Shown piece after piece: positions 36,022 to 47,807 of a DNA stretch of 64,000 bases (position 1 is its first letter; each line of letters starts with the position of its first letter). Both the position numbers and the translations under genes were made by a program. The notes under the pieces were generated by a model. That model did no database searches and was not told the DNA's origin. It saw nothing but the letters and a program-made list of their open reading frames with translations. The stretch spans positions 558,001-622,000 of the forward strand of contig BSDZ01000079.1 in assembly GCA_030268105.1 (NCBI GenBank), in the 5' to 3' direction. The DNA comes from Volvox africanus. Its lineage: Eukaryota; Chlorophyta; Chlorophyceae; Chlamydomonadales; Volvocaceae.

Positions 36022-36836
36022 TGTTGTATCCTTCCTTCTTCAATCATGTATTAGCTCTGCACGTCTAGGTGTTAGCTGCGTGCGTACCAAGCTTACGAAC
36101 AGCAAGGCAAGCCAATGCAAATAGTAGACAGCAGAAGACTCAATAGCAAGGAAAGATTCAACTTACAATGTTCTTCAGTTACAGAATTACAGTCTGCCGT
36201 CAGACCCCGTGGGCAATGTTCATCACTCGGCTGCAGATGGAATGCTAGAATAGCTCAGGCCGAATATAAATGATTATATCGTATGTATGCGTATTGGATA
36301 GAGTTAAGTACTCGAATACTTGGTCCAAAGTTAGCGTCGCACCGACTTCGGTCTCTAGGCGGCCGTCCTCGCACCTATCATGTCGCGATACCGATGTGCA
36401 GTACAGGTCTCACTGGATTACGATCCCAAGTGTGAGTACCTTGGTAATACTGCTCTAAATATCGTGTCATTCGTGATATTATTGGATGCAACGCATGCAA
36501 TATGCAAAGGTCTGAATATTGATATTCGGTTGCCGATCCAACCATCGCGATCGTCACATTCTTGCATACGCGTATGGTTTATGACACAGATGAGGTAATA
36601 CTATTCAAAGTATTATTACGTGATATAATATGCCAATGGATAGATCGCGCATTAATTATCAGCCTCGAGTCAAACATGTTGACAGACAGCGCAATGTCAT
36701 GAATGATGATGCGACATGCCTGATTAGCTAGATATACTCGAGTATATCATGCTAATATGATTGTATTATGCTTCATGATATCTGAATGCATTGCGGCCTT
36801 CATGAATGTAAACGGTGATTGAACCCGCGTACAACA
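36022..36836 (-). repeat. 5' LTR of gypsy D, 815 bp
   Basis: Runs from TGTTGTATCC to CGTACAACA on the plus strand. It is followed to the left by AACCTGGTCTTGATACCAAA, the complement of the initiator tRNA-Met-like primer-binding site. It is an inverted near-copy of 39755-40569. Confidence 0.9.
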
Positions 36837-36841
36837 CTGTT

Positions 36842-37350
36842 GGCTTGCCCAACACGGCCGCAGCGAAATTAACCTTAGGCTCCGCCTCAGCTTTGCCCCC
36901 CTCTGGTGTGACATCTTCGAATGGCAGGAAAGGTACCTTATTCGATGGGGTCCCTTTGCACAAGCTAAGGGTTCTGGATTCCATGTCCATGTGTGCGCGG
37001 TACTGCTGTAATGTCGCAGATCCCATTATGTATGGTGCAGTCTCCGAGAGACCCTGCAGCACATATGGTTGGGTCCCAACACGCAGAGGGCCTATCAATA
37101 GGCTAAGGGTGGCCCTGCTCACGATGGGATGCTTACCCCCATCCGCTTGGATAACATGTGAACAATCCGACAACTGTGGGGTCAACCCCAACACGTTCAC
37201 CTCTGCAGCAGAGATGAAGTTGTCACTGGCACCAGTATCCACAAGTGCCTTCAGTGTTCAGCCAGTAAGACTGACCTGAATGACTGGGACACAATTACCT
37301 GTCAGAGTCAACTCCACAGACAATAAAATGATCCCAGAACGGGTTAGAAA
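36842..37350 (-). pseudogene. Gypsy E protease region, continued after D
   Basis: The minus-strand frame contains MDTGASDNFISAAEVNVLGL (protease active site DTGA), LSLLIGPLRVGTQPYVLQGL and LSLCKGTPSNKVPF. It ends in the linker that resumes at 29855. Toward the right it keeps only a little pre-protease sequence and is fused to an RT fragment of element H near 37350, so the gag and 5' LTR of E are lost. Confidence 0.85.
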
Positions 37351-39467
37351 TCAGCAGAACCTATGGAAATAGTTGTTCAAGCCAAGGAGTTTATGCAGCT
37401 CCGTGAGGTTCTGAGGTGTAGGCCATTCACGAACCATGGCTACCTTCCGCGGGTCCATCTTCACACCAGTGGCTGACACAATGTGACAAAAGTACTCTAC
37501 TTGAGGCTGCGCCCAAAAGAATGTGGCGCGCTTAGCAAACAATTGTTCCTGCTTCAAGCACGAGCCTGAGATGCTTCAAGTGCTCTTCGCGTGTTTTGGA
37601 ATACACCAAGATGTCATCCAAATAGCAGACTACAAACCTGTCGATAAACGGTCTGGATAGCGGTCCATCACCGCCTGAAATGTAGTGGGTGCATTTGTGA
37701 GCCCAAACGACAAGACCGTGTATTCAAAGTGACCAAAGGGAGTCCAAAAAGCGGCTTTTGGAATGTCAAATGCAGCGATCCAAATCTGATTATATCCCTG
37801 TTGAAGGTCAATCAAAGAAAAGTAAACCAAACCTTTCAGCTTATCAAGCTGGTCATTAAGCAAACAGCTGTACATAGGTCGTGAAATGGGTTGCACTCTA
37901 GGCACGAGAGGGATTGTATGATCAACAGGACGCATAGGTGGAAGCCCAGGAATGTCATGAAAGACATCGGAGTATTCTTGCAGTAAGGCTTCGACCTCAG
38001 GATCCACAGAAGTCGGCGCAGTGGTAGCATTCTAATGCACCCAAGGCCTCACAAGCAGTCCGTGGGCTCCTTTCCGTATCATCCGATCAGTTTCTTTGCG
38101 CCCAATTAGCTTGGGTTCTTCATTTCTGCGGACTAACGCCACTAGAGGAAATGAACCTCAGGCTCCGTAACAGTTCCGCCCTCCTCTGGTGTGACATCTT
38201 GGAACGAAAGGAAAGGTACCTTAGTCGATAGGTTCCCTTTGCACAAACTAAGTGTGGTGGACTCCATATTGATGTGTGCGCGGTACTGCCGCAATGTCGC
38301 GGCACCCAGAATGTACTGTGCCGTCTCCAAGAGACCTTGTAGCACATACAGTTGGGCCCTAACACGCAGAGGGCCTATCGATAGGCTCAGGGTGATCCTG
38401 CCCACGATGGGATGCTTACCTCCATCAGCGAGGGTAACCTGTGCACAATCAGACGACTGAGGGGTCAGCCCCAATGTGTTCACCTCCTTTGCCGAGATGA
38501 AGTTGTCGCTGGCGCCGGTATCCACGAGCGCCATCATCAGTCGACCACCGAGGCCGGTTTCGATAACAGGGACATGATTTCCTGTCGGAGTCGACTCCGC
38601 GGAAAGTAGAAGTGATCCTAGAGCAGGCTCGAACCTGGAAGAATCCAATAGGGGGGCCTCAAACCAAACTTCAACAGCATAAGATAATTTGGGCAATTCC
38701 GTTGGTTTCCCTGTCATGTCCACACCATTGAACAGAACAGTGTCCAACTCAAATCGGAGGACACATTGCATACCTTCCAGCAGCGACGCAACTTTGCGCT
38801 GACTGTAAGAGGGAATTAGTATGCAACCTGCAGTGTCCGGATTTTGATGACGATACCTTTTATACCTGGTGAGCTGTTCGCACAACTCACATAAAGACTA
38901 AGGGATAAACAGAGTAACGTGGCCGGACAAGTCAAGGGAAGAAAGAGGACAGCGTGGTGCAAATAAATTACACAGCAAGTCAAAATGATTTAGTCCCGTG
39001 CGACCGTCAAGTGAGAAACGTCGCGCGATAGCGTGCTAAATTTGTCCAATAATAGAAGGTAAAAGAGCCCTCATTGCCGGCCACAACGACAGCCAGTGGC
39101 CACGTGCACTTCCTTCCATCCCGGGAGGAGTCCCTTCCTCCGTAGCCCAGGCAACTTCCTAAGTCGTCTTGGGTACAAAAGGCGGTAAAAGAGGGCACTC
39201 ACGAGTGGGATGCTCCCCTGCACACCTCAAGCAGAGATTGGCAAGCTTCCTACGATCAAACTCCAAACGTTGGCACTCCCACTTCTGCATATACGGGTCT
39301 TCTGTCCCGGGCTTTTTAGTGCTAGGAGCAGCGTTCTGCATTGCAGCTACAGTCGGCGTGCTCCCTCTTCGTTTTCCTTTCATATGGCCCGAACTTGGCC
39401 CAGCTCCTGCGGACCCACGATTGCTTGGGCTTTGGCGTCCGTGAGCGTCATACCGTCTTTCCTTTCG
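37351..39467 (-). pseudogene. Gypsy H, degenerate gag to RT fragment
   Basis: In protein order: zinc-knuckle gag (39159-39383, CLRCAGEHPTREC), an in-frame TAG at 39159-39161 followed by GAAGTTGCC, pre-protease and protease (38142-38885, LVDTGASDNFISAKEV), start of RT (37630-38007, PLVPRVQPISRPMY joined directly to QLDKLKGLVYFSLIDLQQGYN, so the finger segment is deleted) and the RT thumb (37351-37557). The YLDD region is frameshifted. No LTR remains. It is an older Gyp-A relative. Confidence 0.85.
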
Positions 39468-39754
39468 TCCTGACCGCCAACACCCTGCGGTGGCCGCGAC
39501 CGCCGTTCAAAAGGAAAGATGGTATGACGCTCGTGGACGCCAGAGCCCGGGCACTCGCGGGTCCACAGGGGCCGGGCCGAGTTCGGGCCATTTCAAAGGA
39601 AAATGAAGAGGGAGCACGCCGACTGTAGCTGCAATGCAGAACGCTGCTCCTAGCACTTAAAAGCCCCGGACGGAAGATCCGTATATGCAGAAGTGGGAGT
39701 GCCGACGTTCGGAGTTTGATTGTCGGAAGTTTGCTAATCTCTGCCTGAGGTGTG
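39468..39754 (+). pseudogene. Gypsy fragment I, gag zinc-knuckle region
   Basis: This plus-strand gag fragment runs from the basic linker (similar to CCTGACCGCCAAC... in A) to LCLRCV, where the LTR of element A interrupts it. It is a near mirror image of the adjacent part of H, so the two form an inverted repeat centred near 39467-39508. Confidence 0.8.
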
Positions 39755-40569
39755 TGTTGTACGCGGGTTCAATCACCGTTTACATTCATGAAGGCCGCAA
39801 TGCATTCAGATATCATGAAGCATAATACAATCATATTAGCATGATATACTCGAGTATATCTAGCTAATCAGGCATGTCGCATCATCATTCATGACATTGC
39901 GCTGTCTGTCAACATGTTTGACTCGAGGCTGATAATTAATGCGCGATCTATCCATTGGCATATTATATCACGTAATAATACTTTGAATAGTATTACCTCA
40001 TCTGTGTCATAAACCATACGCGTATGCAAGAATGTGACGATCGTGATGGTTGGATCGGCAACCGAATATCAATATTCAGACCTTTGCATATTGCATGCGT
40101 TGCATCCAATAATATCACGAATGACACGATATTTAGAGCAGTATTACCAAGGTACTCACACTTGAGATCGTAATCCAGTGAGACCTGTACTGCACATCGG
40201 TATCGCGACATGATAGGTGCGAGGACGGCCGCCTAGAGACCGAAGTCGGTGCGACGCTAACTTTGGACCAAGTATTCGAGTACTTAACTCTATCCAATAC
40301 GCATACATACGATATAATCATTTATATTCGGCCTGAGCTATTCTAGCATTCCATCTGCAGCCGAGTGATGAACATTGCCCACGGGGTCTGACGGCAGACT
40401 GTAATTCTGTAACTGAAGAACATTGTAAGTTGAATCTTTCCTTGCTATTGAGTCTTCTGCTGTCTACTATTTGCATTGGCTTGCCTTGCTGTTCGTAAGC
40501 TTGGTACGCACGCAGCTAACACCTAGACGTGCAGAGCTAATACATGATTGAAGAAGGAAGGATACAACA
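39755..40569 (+). repeat. 5' LTR of gypsy A, 815 bp
   Basis: It runs from TGTTGTACGCGG to GGATACAACA. Bases in it match the LTR of D (for example ATTGCGCTGTCTGTC) where the LTRs at 50626 and 57179 read ATCGTGCTGTTGGTC. Confidence 0.9.
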
Positions 40570-40572
40570 AAT

Positions 40573-40590
40573 TTGGTATCAAGACCAGGT
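40573..40590 (+). promoter_or_regulatory. Primer-binding site of gypsy A
   Basis: TGGTATCAAGACCAGGTT follows the LTR after a few bases, fitting an initiator tRNA-Met 3' end as primer. Confidence 0.65.
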
Positions 40591-40637
40591 TGAATCATGA
40601 TGGTTGCATTGTCCCTCATCGGAAGTAGGTTCTCGTG

Positions 40638-40928
40638 ATGGCAAGCGACGACGACACTCGCCGCAGCCCTTTAGACACCTTCGCAGAGGATCTCAGCCGC
40701 GCTGTTCTGGACGCCGCCGCTTCCGGTGAACGTACGCCAACACTGAATGCGGTATTGGCTGGACAATATTTGAACGAGGAACAAATCAAGGCTTTGATCC
40801 AGAAAACTACTGAAATAAAGGACAACCTAACGGACTATATCGTTTATCTCCTTGGTCTACTCGGGAGTTCTGTCGGTACGCGAATAGTCACAAATTCCTC
40901 TTACGTTACGTTGCTCTCAGGTTTATAG
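40638..40928 (+). CDS. ORF0 of gypsy A
   Basis: The 96-codon frame is identical in translation to ORF0 of D (LSRAVLDAAASGERTP where B and C have LGHAVLDAAASG). It lies 34 bases upstream of gag in another frame. Function unknown. Confidence 0.5.
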   Translation: MASDDDTRRSPLDTFAEDLSRAVLDAAASGERTPTLNAVLAGQYLNEEQIKALIQKTTEIKDNLTDYIVYLLGLLGSSVGTRIVTNSSYVTLLSGL

Positions 40929-40962
40929 TAAATTCCTGTCTGCCCGAATAAGCTCGTGCTTC

Positions 40963-42200
40963 ATGTCGGGACGCAAAGATAGTTCCTATCTGGGCACCGC
41001 CAGCCAGCCCGATGGCGGCCTCGCTACTAGAACTGCTTTTGCTGAGCCCGATACCGTTGGGACTCGTCTTATGTCTGATCCTACCGTCCTTCAGACCCCT
41101 TCGCATTTGATTGTACCACTGTTGGCAGCGGCTACAACAAGTGAGGGAGTCGGAGTACAACAGGCCCCGGTAACACCCGCGGTTCAAGAACCCGTCGGAA
41201 TACCGGAGGTAATGAAGTTGACTATCCCCGTGCCTAAGCTCAATATTTCCGCTGACGAAAAGGCAAAGAATTCAGGACATAGCGTCGCGGATAGGACACG
41301 GGCTTACGTTCGTGATGCTAGGCAGTATTTGCAAGCGGTGCACGGCGGGGATGCGACTCCATTAAATGCCTGTTTGTCAGGAATACCCTCGAGGGTGTTG
41401 CCAAGGACTGGTATGATGAATGGACAACCGCTAGGGGCAAGTATACGTTTGATAACTTGATTGATGCTCTTCTCGCTCGCTTTGCTATGGAAGTTTGCTC
41501 GCGTGGCAACAAGGCTCGTAAGACGCTGGCACAAGGCACGTACCACATGCGTCCACACGAAACTGTTCCTGCTTATCAGTCCCGCTTCGAGGCGCTGATA
41601 ACACCTATCATTAACTTTCCTGAAGAGGATCGTATCTTTTGGTTCCATCGCGGTCTTACTGAATCCCTTGCATGATGGTGCGCCACTGACCTTAGCGGAA
41701 TTCCTTTCCAATCTTTTGATGCCTTGGTAGCTTTTGCTAGAGGTGCAGAAGTTAGACATTTGGCGGGCAAGGACGTTAAACAATTTAACCCTCACGTTCA
41801 TGCGATGTGAGTGCAGGAACTGCCTTCAGAGTTGACGCCGAAGGACCAGGGTCCTGACCGCCAACGCCCCGCGGCAACCGTGCATACCGTTCGTAAGGAA
41901 AGGCGGTATGACAATCGAGGACGCCACAACCCAAGTAATCGTGGGTCTGCGGGAGCTGGGCCGAGCTCTGGCCATGCTAAAGGCAAACGAAGAGGGAGCA
42001 CGCCATCTGTAGCTGCAATGCAGAACGCGGCTCCTAGTGTTAAGAAACCCTGGACAGATGATCCGTACATGCAAAAGTGGGAGTGCCGACGCTCAGAGTT
42101 TGACCGTCGAAAGTTTGCTAATCTTTGTTTGCGGTGTGTGGGAGAACACCCTACCCGCGAGTGCCCCCTTTTGCCACCTTTCATACCGAAGACGACCTAG
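40963..42200 (+). pseudogene. Gypsy A gag
   Basis: It starts MSGRKDSSYLGTASQPDGGL. The one-base deletion after VHGG (near 41345) causes a frameshift as in D; the capsid resumes at 41457-41675. TGA codons follow ESLA and HVHAM. The last block (41811-42200) ends with the zinc knuckle, here CLRCVGEHPTREC, and the boundary TAG. Confidence 0.88.
42198..42200 (+). promoter_or_regulatory. Gag-pol boundary UAG in gypsy A
   Basis: TAG follows PKTT and is followed by GAAGTTGCC, with pol continuing in frame. Confidence 0.55.
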
Positions 42201-43488
42201 GAAGTTGCCCGGGATGTGGAGGAAGGGACTTCTCCCGGGATAGAAGAAGGTGAATGTGGCCGCTGGCCGTCGTTACGCCCTACAGTGAGGGCCCTTTTAC
42301 CTGCTGTTTTCGGACAAATCGAGCGGGCTATTGAGTGACGTTTTTTGCTCGACGGGCGCACGGGACTAAACCACTCCGACCCGTTGTATAATTTATTTGC
42401 GCCGCGTTGCCCCCTTTCTTCCCTCGATTTATCGGGCCACACTTCTCTACTAATCCCTTCATCTTTCCGTGAGCTGTGCGAACAGCTCGCCAGATACAAG
42501 AAGTACCGCCATCGAAATCCAGACACTGCAGCTTGCATATTAATTCCCTCTTTTTGCCAACGTAAAGTGGCGTCTTTGTTGGAAGGTATGCAATGTGTCC
42601 TCCGATTCGAGTTGGGCACCGCTCTGTTTAATGGTGTGGATGTGACGGGCAAACCGACAATGTTGCCTAAACTACCTTACGCTGCTGAAGTGTGGTTTGA
42701 GGCTCCTCTTTTGAGTCCTACCAGGTTCGAGCCTGCTATAGGATCCCTTTCATTGTCTGTGGAGTCGACTCCGACAGGGAATCGTGTCCCTATTATCGAG
42801 ATCGGCCTCGGAGGTCGACTGATGAAGGCGCTTGTGGATACTGGCGCCAGTGACGACTTCATCTCGGCAAAGGAGGTGAATGATTTGGGGTTGACCCCTT
42901 TGGGGTCGTCTGATTGTGCACAGGTTACCCTTGCTAATGGAGGAAAGCATCCCATCGTGGGCAGGATCACCCTGAGCCTATCGATAGGCCCTCTGCGTGT
43001 TAGGGCCCAACCATATGTGCTACAAGGTCTCTCGGAGACAGCACAGTACATTCTGGGTGCCGCGACATTACGACAGTACCGCGCGCGCATCGATATGGAG
43101 TCCACCACACTTAGTTTGTGCAAAGGGAACCTATCGACTAAGGTACCTTTCCTGTCGTACCAAGATGTCACACCAGAGGAGGGCGGAATTGTTGCGGAGC
43201 CTGAGGTTAACTTCGCTTTGACGGCGATCGTCAGTGGAAAACAAGAACCCAAGCTAATTGGACACAAGGAAACCGATCGGATGATACGGAAAGGCGCCCA
43301 TGTGTTGCTTGTGAGGCCACGGGTGCAATCGAATGCTACCACCGCGCAGTCCACCGTGAAGGATCTTGAGGTCGAAGCCCTCTTGCATAAATATGCTGAT
43401 GTTTTTCATGACATCCCAGGGCTCCCACCTATGCGGCCTGTTGACCATACAATCCCTCTTGTGCCCGGAGCACAACCCGTTTCATGAC
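42201..43488 (+). pseudogene. Gypsy A pol, first part (protease)
   Basis: It covers the pre-protease region (a TGA replaces Arg in ERRF near 42336), protease LVDTGASDDFISAKEV and the linker to PLVPGAQPVS. At ATGAC (43484-43488) the copia element interrupts; pol resumes after the duplicated ATGAC at 47803. Confidence 0.9.
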
Positions 43489-43654
43489 TGTTAGAAATAA
43501 GTGGATCTACACCAGGTATTTGTTTCAAGGATAAGAAAGTAAACTTTGGTAGAGCCGCCATTGGCTCGTTAGCAGAGAATTTCCGTACAATAAAGTCGTA
43601 TGGTTTCGGAACCATGTTGCGAGTCTGAACAAACTAATTAACGTAATTCTAACA
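43489..43654 (-). repeat. Copia 3' LTR, 166 bp
   Basis: TGTTAGAAATAAG to ATTCTAACA on the plus strand. No convincing polypurine tract is seen beside it; the pol stop lies only a few bases away. Confidence 0.9.
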
Positions 43655-43658
43655 CTAT

Positions 43659-46600
43659 TTACTTATTCGTGGGTAACGGCTTTGTGAGTATGTCCGCGAC
43701 CATCTCATCGGTGCGACAATCAACCATAATCACTGATCCAAAGGAAACTGCCTCACGAACTGCATGATATTGAACACTGATATGCTTCGACCTAATTGAT
43801 ATAATCGGATTTTTAGTAACCTTGATACTGCTCTGATTGTCACAGTTAATCCTGGTCGGTCGTAGCTCATATTCAAGGTCCGACAGGAGTTGACGCATCC
43901 ACAGCGCCTCCTTGGTTGCCTCGGACGCCGCCATATATTCAGCTTCCTTAGTCGAAAAAGCAGCGCTCCATTGAAGCTTGCTAGACCATGTAACTGCTCC
44001 ACCGTGAAGCGTAAATACATAACCAGTGGTAGACTTGCGGGAATCCATACAGCCCGCATGATCGGCATCACTAAATCCCGTGAGCCCTTCGTTGATACGA
44101 CTACCTCCAAGGACTAAACCAAAATCCGCAGTACCAGCTAAGTGTCGTACTACTTCTTTGGCTACCTTCCAATGAACTAATCCAGGGCACGCCATGTGCC
44201 TCGTCAACACTCCCACGGCTTGGGAAATGTCCGGATGCATACAGCTCGCGATGTATAACAACTTCCCAACAAGCACATTGTACGGATATTTTTCGCCCTC
44301 CAACCGCTCGTCCGACTTTGTTTGCGGTAGGACAGTTCCAGGTGCCATGGGAACCGGCTTCGGCTTGGCATCATTCATGCGGAACTCCTCCACCAAACCA
44401 TTACTCAAGCGGTTCTGTGTAAGGCAAATGCGACGTAATTCCCAATCTCGTCGGATCTCCATTCCTAGGAAATATTCTGCCTCGCCTAGGTCTCGAATCT
44501 CAAATCGAGTCATCATTTGCAATTTCACCTTAGCAAGTGCCTCAATACTTCGTGACGCGATCAACACATCGTCAACGTAGATGAGCAGGTAAACTAATGC
44601 GCCATTTTCTTCACGCATGAATAAACTCGGATCAGCCTGTGACACCCGAAAGCCTATTGAAATTAGGTATTCACGAAAAGTGTAATACCATGAACGAGAG
44701 GCTTGACGTAAGCCATATAATGCCTTGTGAAGACGGGCTGCTATTTTAGGCCCTCCTTCGAAACCCGGCGGTTGCTTAAAGTAGATGACCTCATCTAGAT
44801 CACCATTCAGGAAAGCAGTAGCAACGTCCATCTGATGCAATTCCATGTCTCCAGTCGCGGCCATTGCTAGCAAGATTCGCAAAGTCGCATGCTTACTAAC
44901 AGGAGCAAATACGTCCTCAAAATCAATGCCTTCGCGTTGCAGATATCCTTTTACAACTAAGTGGGCCTTAAAGCGATCCACCACGCCATGCTTGTCCGTT
45001 TCAACGGAGAACACCCACTTAACGCCCAACGCACGCATCCCCAGGGGCAACTCCTCCAAGGAGTACGTACCCTTTACTATCAGAGATTTTATCTCACTCT
45101 CCATGGCCTCACGCCACCACTGCGCATACGGGGAGGACATAGCTTCTTCATACGTCTCCGGAATTGGCACCTTGAAAGACTTAAGGTTCAAAATTTGACC
45201 TGTCACACCAACAACGAAGTCCTTCAACCGCTCAGGCTGCTTACCCTTGTTCACACGCCCAGAAGTGCGAACCGGTGCAGGTGCGGGTTCCGGTGATGCA
45301 TCAGTATCAGTTGCTAGCTCCTCGTTTTCATCTTCAGGCCCACCATCACCATTACTATTGGATGGATCAGGGGAGTCCACGAAGGAGTGATGGGCGACGG
45401 AGTCGGACTGATCTGGTTCTTCCTCCTCATCCGAGTCTGTAGTTTTGTCGACAGTATTTGAAAAATCGCCAGAAGTAGAAAGCTTGCGAGCTGATTCGTC
45501 AAATTTGACGTCTGTGCTGATATGTATGGTTCCATCCAAAGGAACCCAAACTCGCCATGCACTAAAACCTGGCTCATATCCCACAAGATAGCCCTGCACA
45601 GCAACAGGATCCAACTTACTGCGCTGTCGCTGCGGTAGCATCACATATGCACGCGACCCAAAGACGCGCAATTATGACAGATCTGGCTTACTGCCAGTGA
45701 AACGCTCCCACGGCGTCAAATCGCTATTTACTGTTGGAGACAAATTTCGTAGAAAATTGGCTGTGAGCAAGGCTTCACCGCACATCTGCATCGGAAAGCC
45801 TGAATCAATAAGCATTGCACGCATCTTCTGTAGCAATATCCTATTCAAACGCTCAGCAGCACCATTCTGCTCCGGACTGTACGGGGCAGTCTTCTCATGG
45901 AAGATTCCAAACTCACGAAATACATTCGATAACTCATTATTAACGTACTCCGTGCCTCGGTCCGTGTGCACACACTGGACCTTATCTCCAGTCTGACGTT
46001 CCCACAACACCAAAGCTTCGCGAACGATTTTTGGCACTTCTGACTTTTGCGAAACCAAGCTAACAGACGAAAACTTGGTAAAGTCATCATAAAATGTCAC
46101 AAAGTACAATTTGCCGCCTGCCGATTCAACAGACAGCGGACCACACAGGTCCATATGCACTAACTCAAGCCTGTTCTTCGTAACAGTGCCCGTTGATGCA
46201 TGCGGTTGACGGGTCTGCATCCCTAGTGCACAGGGCTCGCAAAACTCCTCCTTCCCCGCCAACACATCCAGTTCAGATGTCCCTGCACCTGCAACCATGC
46301 CCGACGAAACGAGCTTTCGTAGGTTACCATACCCTAGGTGACCCATTCGCCGATGTAAAAGAGTTGCGCGCGCTACCCTCGCACGGGCAAGACGTGGATC
46401 TACTTCACAGGACTTCCGTGCAACTGATGCTACACCAATCTCCGCACGGGTCATCTCAGTCCTGACCTTTTCCCACGCACCTCGTTCAAACGCACTAACT
46501 ACAGAACTCTTTACACCAGATCCAAACGGGCGAACCCACTTCGTTCCACCTTGGACGATGGGTTCGTGGATCACTCCACTGCCACTGGCGGGTGCCCCTT

Positions 46601-47042
46601 GATTGTTTTGGGCTTCATCCCGGGCGACCTCCACTGTAGCAACATTACGCATCGGAACCAAACCATTTTTCGTGATATCACGAATAAAGAACATTCCGTC
46701 TCGTGAGTACACTTCAATCGCTGGCTCACCTCCAATCTCTATGTATGATTTGCTGTCCGTTGACAGGACTGCACACACCGGAAGCTTCAGCTCCCGTTGA
46801 AGGGCCTTGACTGAAAATAAGTTGATGTGTACGTCGGGGACAACGTGGATCTGCTGCACCGTCACGTCTGTATTATAACGGACAGAACTAAACGTTACCG
46901 TCCCTATCCCCGACGGACGAACTAAGCGCTGATCAGGCATGCGAAAGATTGTATCACACGCCGCCTCCACAGGTGTGAAAGCCACTAAAAGTCGTTTGAC
47001 GATGTTGTGACATGAGCCTCCGCTCCAGTGTCTACTACCCAC
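43659..47042 (-). pseudogene. Copia pol: integrase, RT, RNase H
   Basis: Frame 45672-47042 holds the protease end and integrase: zinc domain HRRMGHLGYGNLRKL with CEPC, then DLCGPLSVES, HTDRGTEYVN and SPEQNGAAERLNR (DDE residues). An in-frame TAA after KPDLS is immediately followed in the same frame by 43659-45671 (670 codons): LRVFGSRAYVML, an acidic linker, RT with FKAHLVVKGYLQREGIDF, TAFLNGDLDEVIYFKQPPGF and LLIYVDDVLIA (YVDD), then RNase H with SDADHAGCMDSRKSTTGY and KHISVQYHAVREAV. Only that stop and the protease frameshift interrupt it. Confidence 0.93.
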
Positions 47043-47624
47043 TCTCCTGGAGCCATCTTCAGACCTAGGAGAAATGAGTTGATCGATGCGATGAGGTGTC
47101 GATACTGCCCCGGCACCTGGCGCTGCACCGGCGGCTGCGCCTGCTGCTGCCCAGCTTGTCGCCGCGCTGCCTCATCGGCTTGGCGCTGCAAACAATTTTG
47201 GATCGTGTGTCCCGGCTCTTTGCAATAAAAACATTTGCCCTTGAAAACACTCCCGCCATTGCGGTCGTTGAATTGTTGGCCACGGCTGCCACGGCCTACA
47301 CGTGGGTTGCCGCCGCCACCGCCGCCACGTCCATGGCGACTCCTATGGCCGCCGCGGCCACTTTGGCCGATATCATTGTAGTTGTTGGCGTAACTTGTGC
47401 TGGCTATTGTGACTTCATGTTCTTGCTGTCCGCGGGCGATGTCGCTCTCCGCTGTCAGCAATGGAGCCAGAAGCTGTTCATTGGGTCAACACTGCTTGCT
47501 TCACAACAGCATACTCCTTACGTCCAAACAACATCGGAGACGACTGCATCCCCGGATCCTTCATGACGTGCCGGCTCAACGCACACGGCAAGGATATGGC
47601 CTCTCCTACGCGCGCCTATGCGCG
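46985..47624 (-). pseudogene. Copia gag remnant and protease start
   Basis: From the 5' end a short frame MKDPGMQSSPMLFGRKEYAV ends at a stop after 28 codons; another frame then gives LLTAESDIARGQQEHEVTIA, a Gly/Arg-rich stretch, a zinc knuckle CFYCKEPGHTIQNC (C-X2-C-X4-H-X4-C) and the protease site WVVDTGAEAHVTT before the frameshift. Most of gag is missing, so an internal deletion of capsid sequence is likely. Confidence 0.85.
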
Positions 47625-47636
47625 GGGCTCATAACC
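47625..47636 (-). promoter_or_regulatory. Copia primer-binding site, tRNA-Met anticodon type
   Basis: Directly after the 5' LTR the minus strand reads GGTTATGAGCCC. This is complementary to the anticodon stem-loop of initiator tRNA-Met (GGGCTCATAACC), not to a tRNA 3' end; Drosophila copia primes from an initiator tRNA-Met half in this way. Confidence 0.75.
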
Positions 47637-47802
47637 TGTTAGAAATAAGTGGATCTACACCACATATTCGTTTCAAGGATAAGAAAGTAAACTTTGGTAG
47701 AGCCGCCATTGGCTCGCTAGCAGAGAATTTCCGTACAATAAAGTCGTATGGTTTCGGAACCATGTTGCGAGTCTGAACGAACTAATTAACGTAATTCTAA
47801 CA
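47637..47802 (-). repeat. Copia 5' LTR, 166 bp
   Basis: A near-identical direct copy of 43489-43654, followed by the duplicated ATGAC. Confidence 0.9.
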
Positions 47803-47807
47803 ATGAC

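Larger units (their letters stand above)
29856..36836 (-). mobile_element. Gypsy element D (Gyp-A), nested in E
   Basis: A 6.98-kb chromodomain gypsy element on the minus strand with its 5' LTR at 36022-36836 and a shortened 3' LTR at 29856-30404. The 5-bp flanks CTGTT (29851-29855 and 36837-36841) are identical, and joining the outer sequences restores the protease-RT linker of element E. Its 3' end has lost the end of the chromodomain, the polypurine tract and the start of the LTR in one deletion, which must postdate insertion because integration needs complete ends. Confidence 0.9.
43489..47802 (-). mobile_element. Ty1/copia element, full ends, inside gypsy A
   Basis: A 4314-bp minus-strand element with 166-bp LTRs at both ends and the target duplication ATGAC (43484-43488 and 47803-47807). 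LTR ends are TGTTAGAA and TTCTAACA. Gag is mostly deleted, while protease, integrase, RT and RNase H are present in the copia order. One frameshift in protease and one in-frame TAA after integrase disable it. LTRs differ at only a few positions, so insertion looks recent. Confidence 0.93.
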
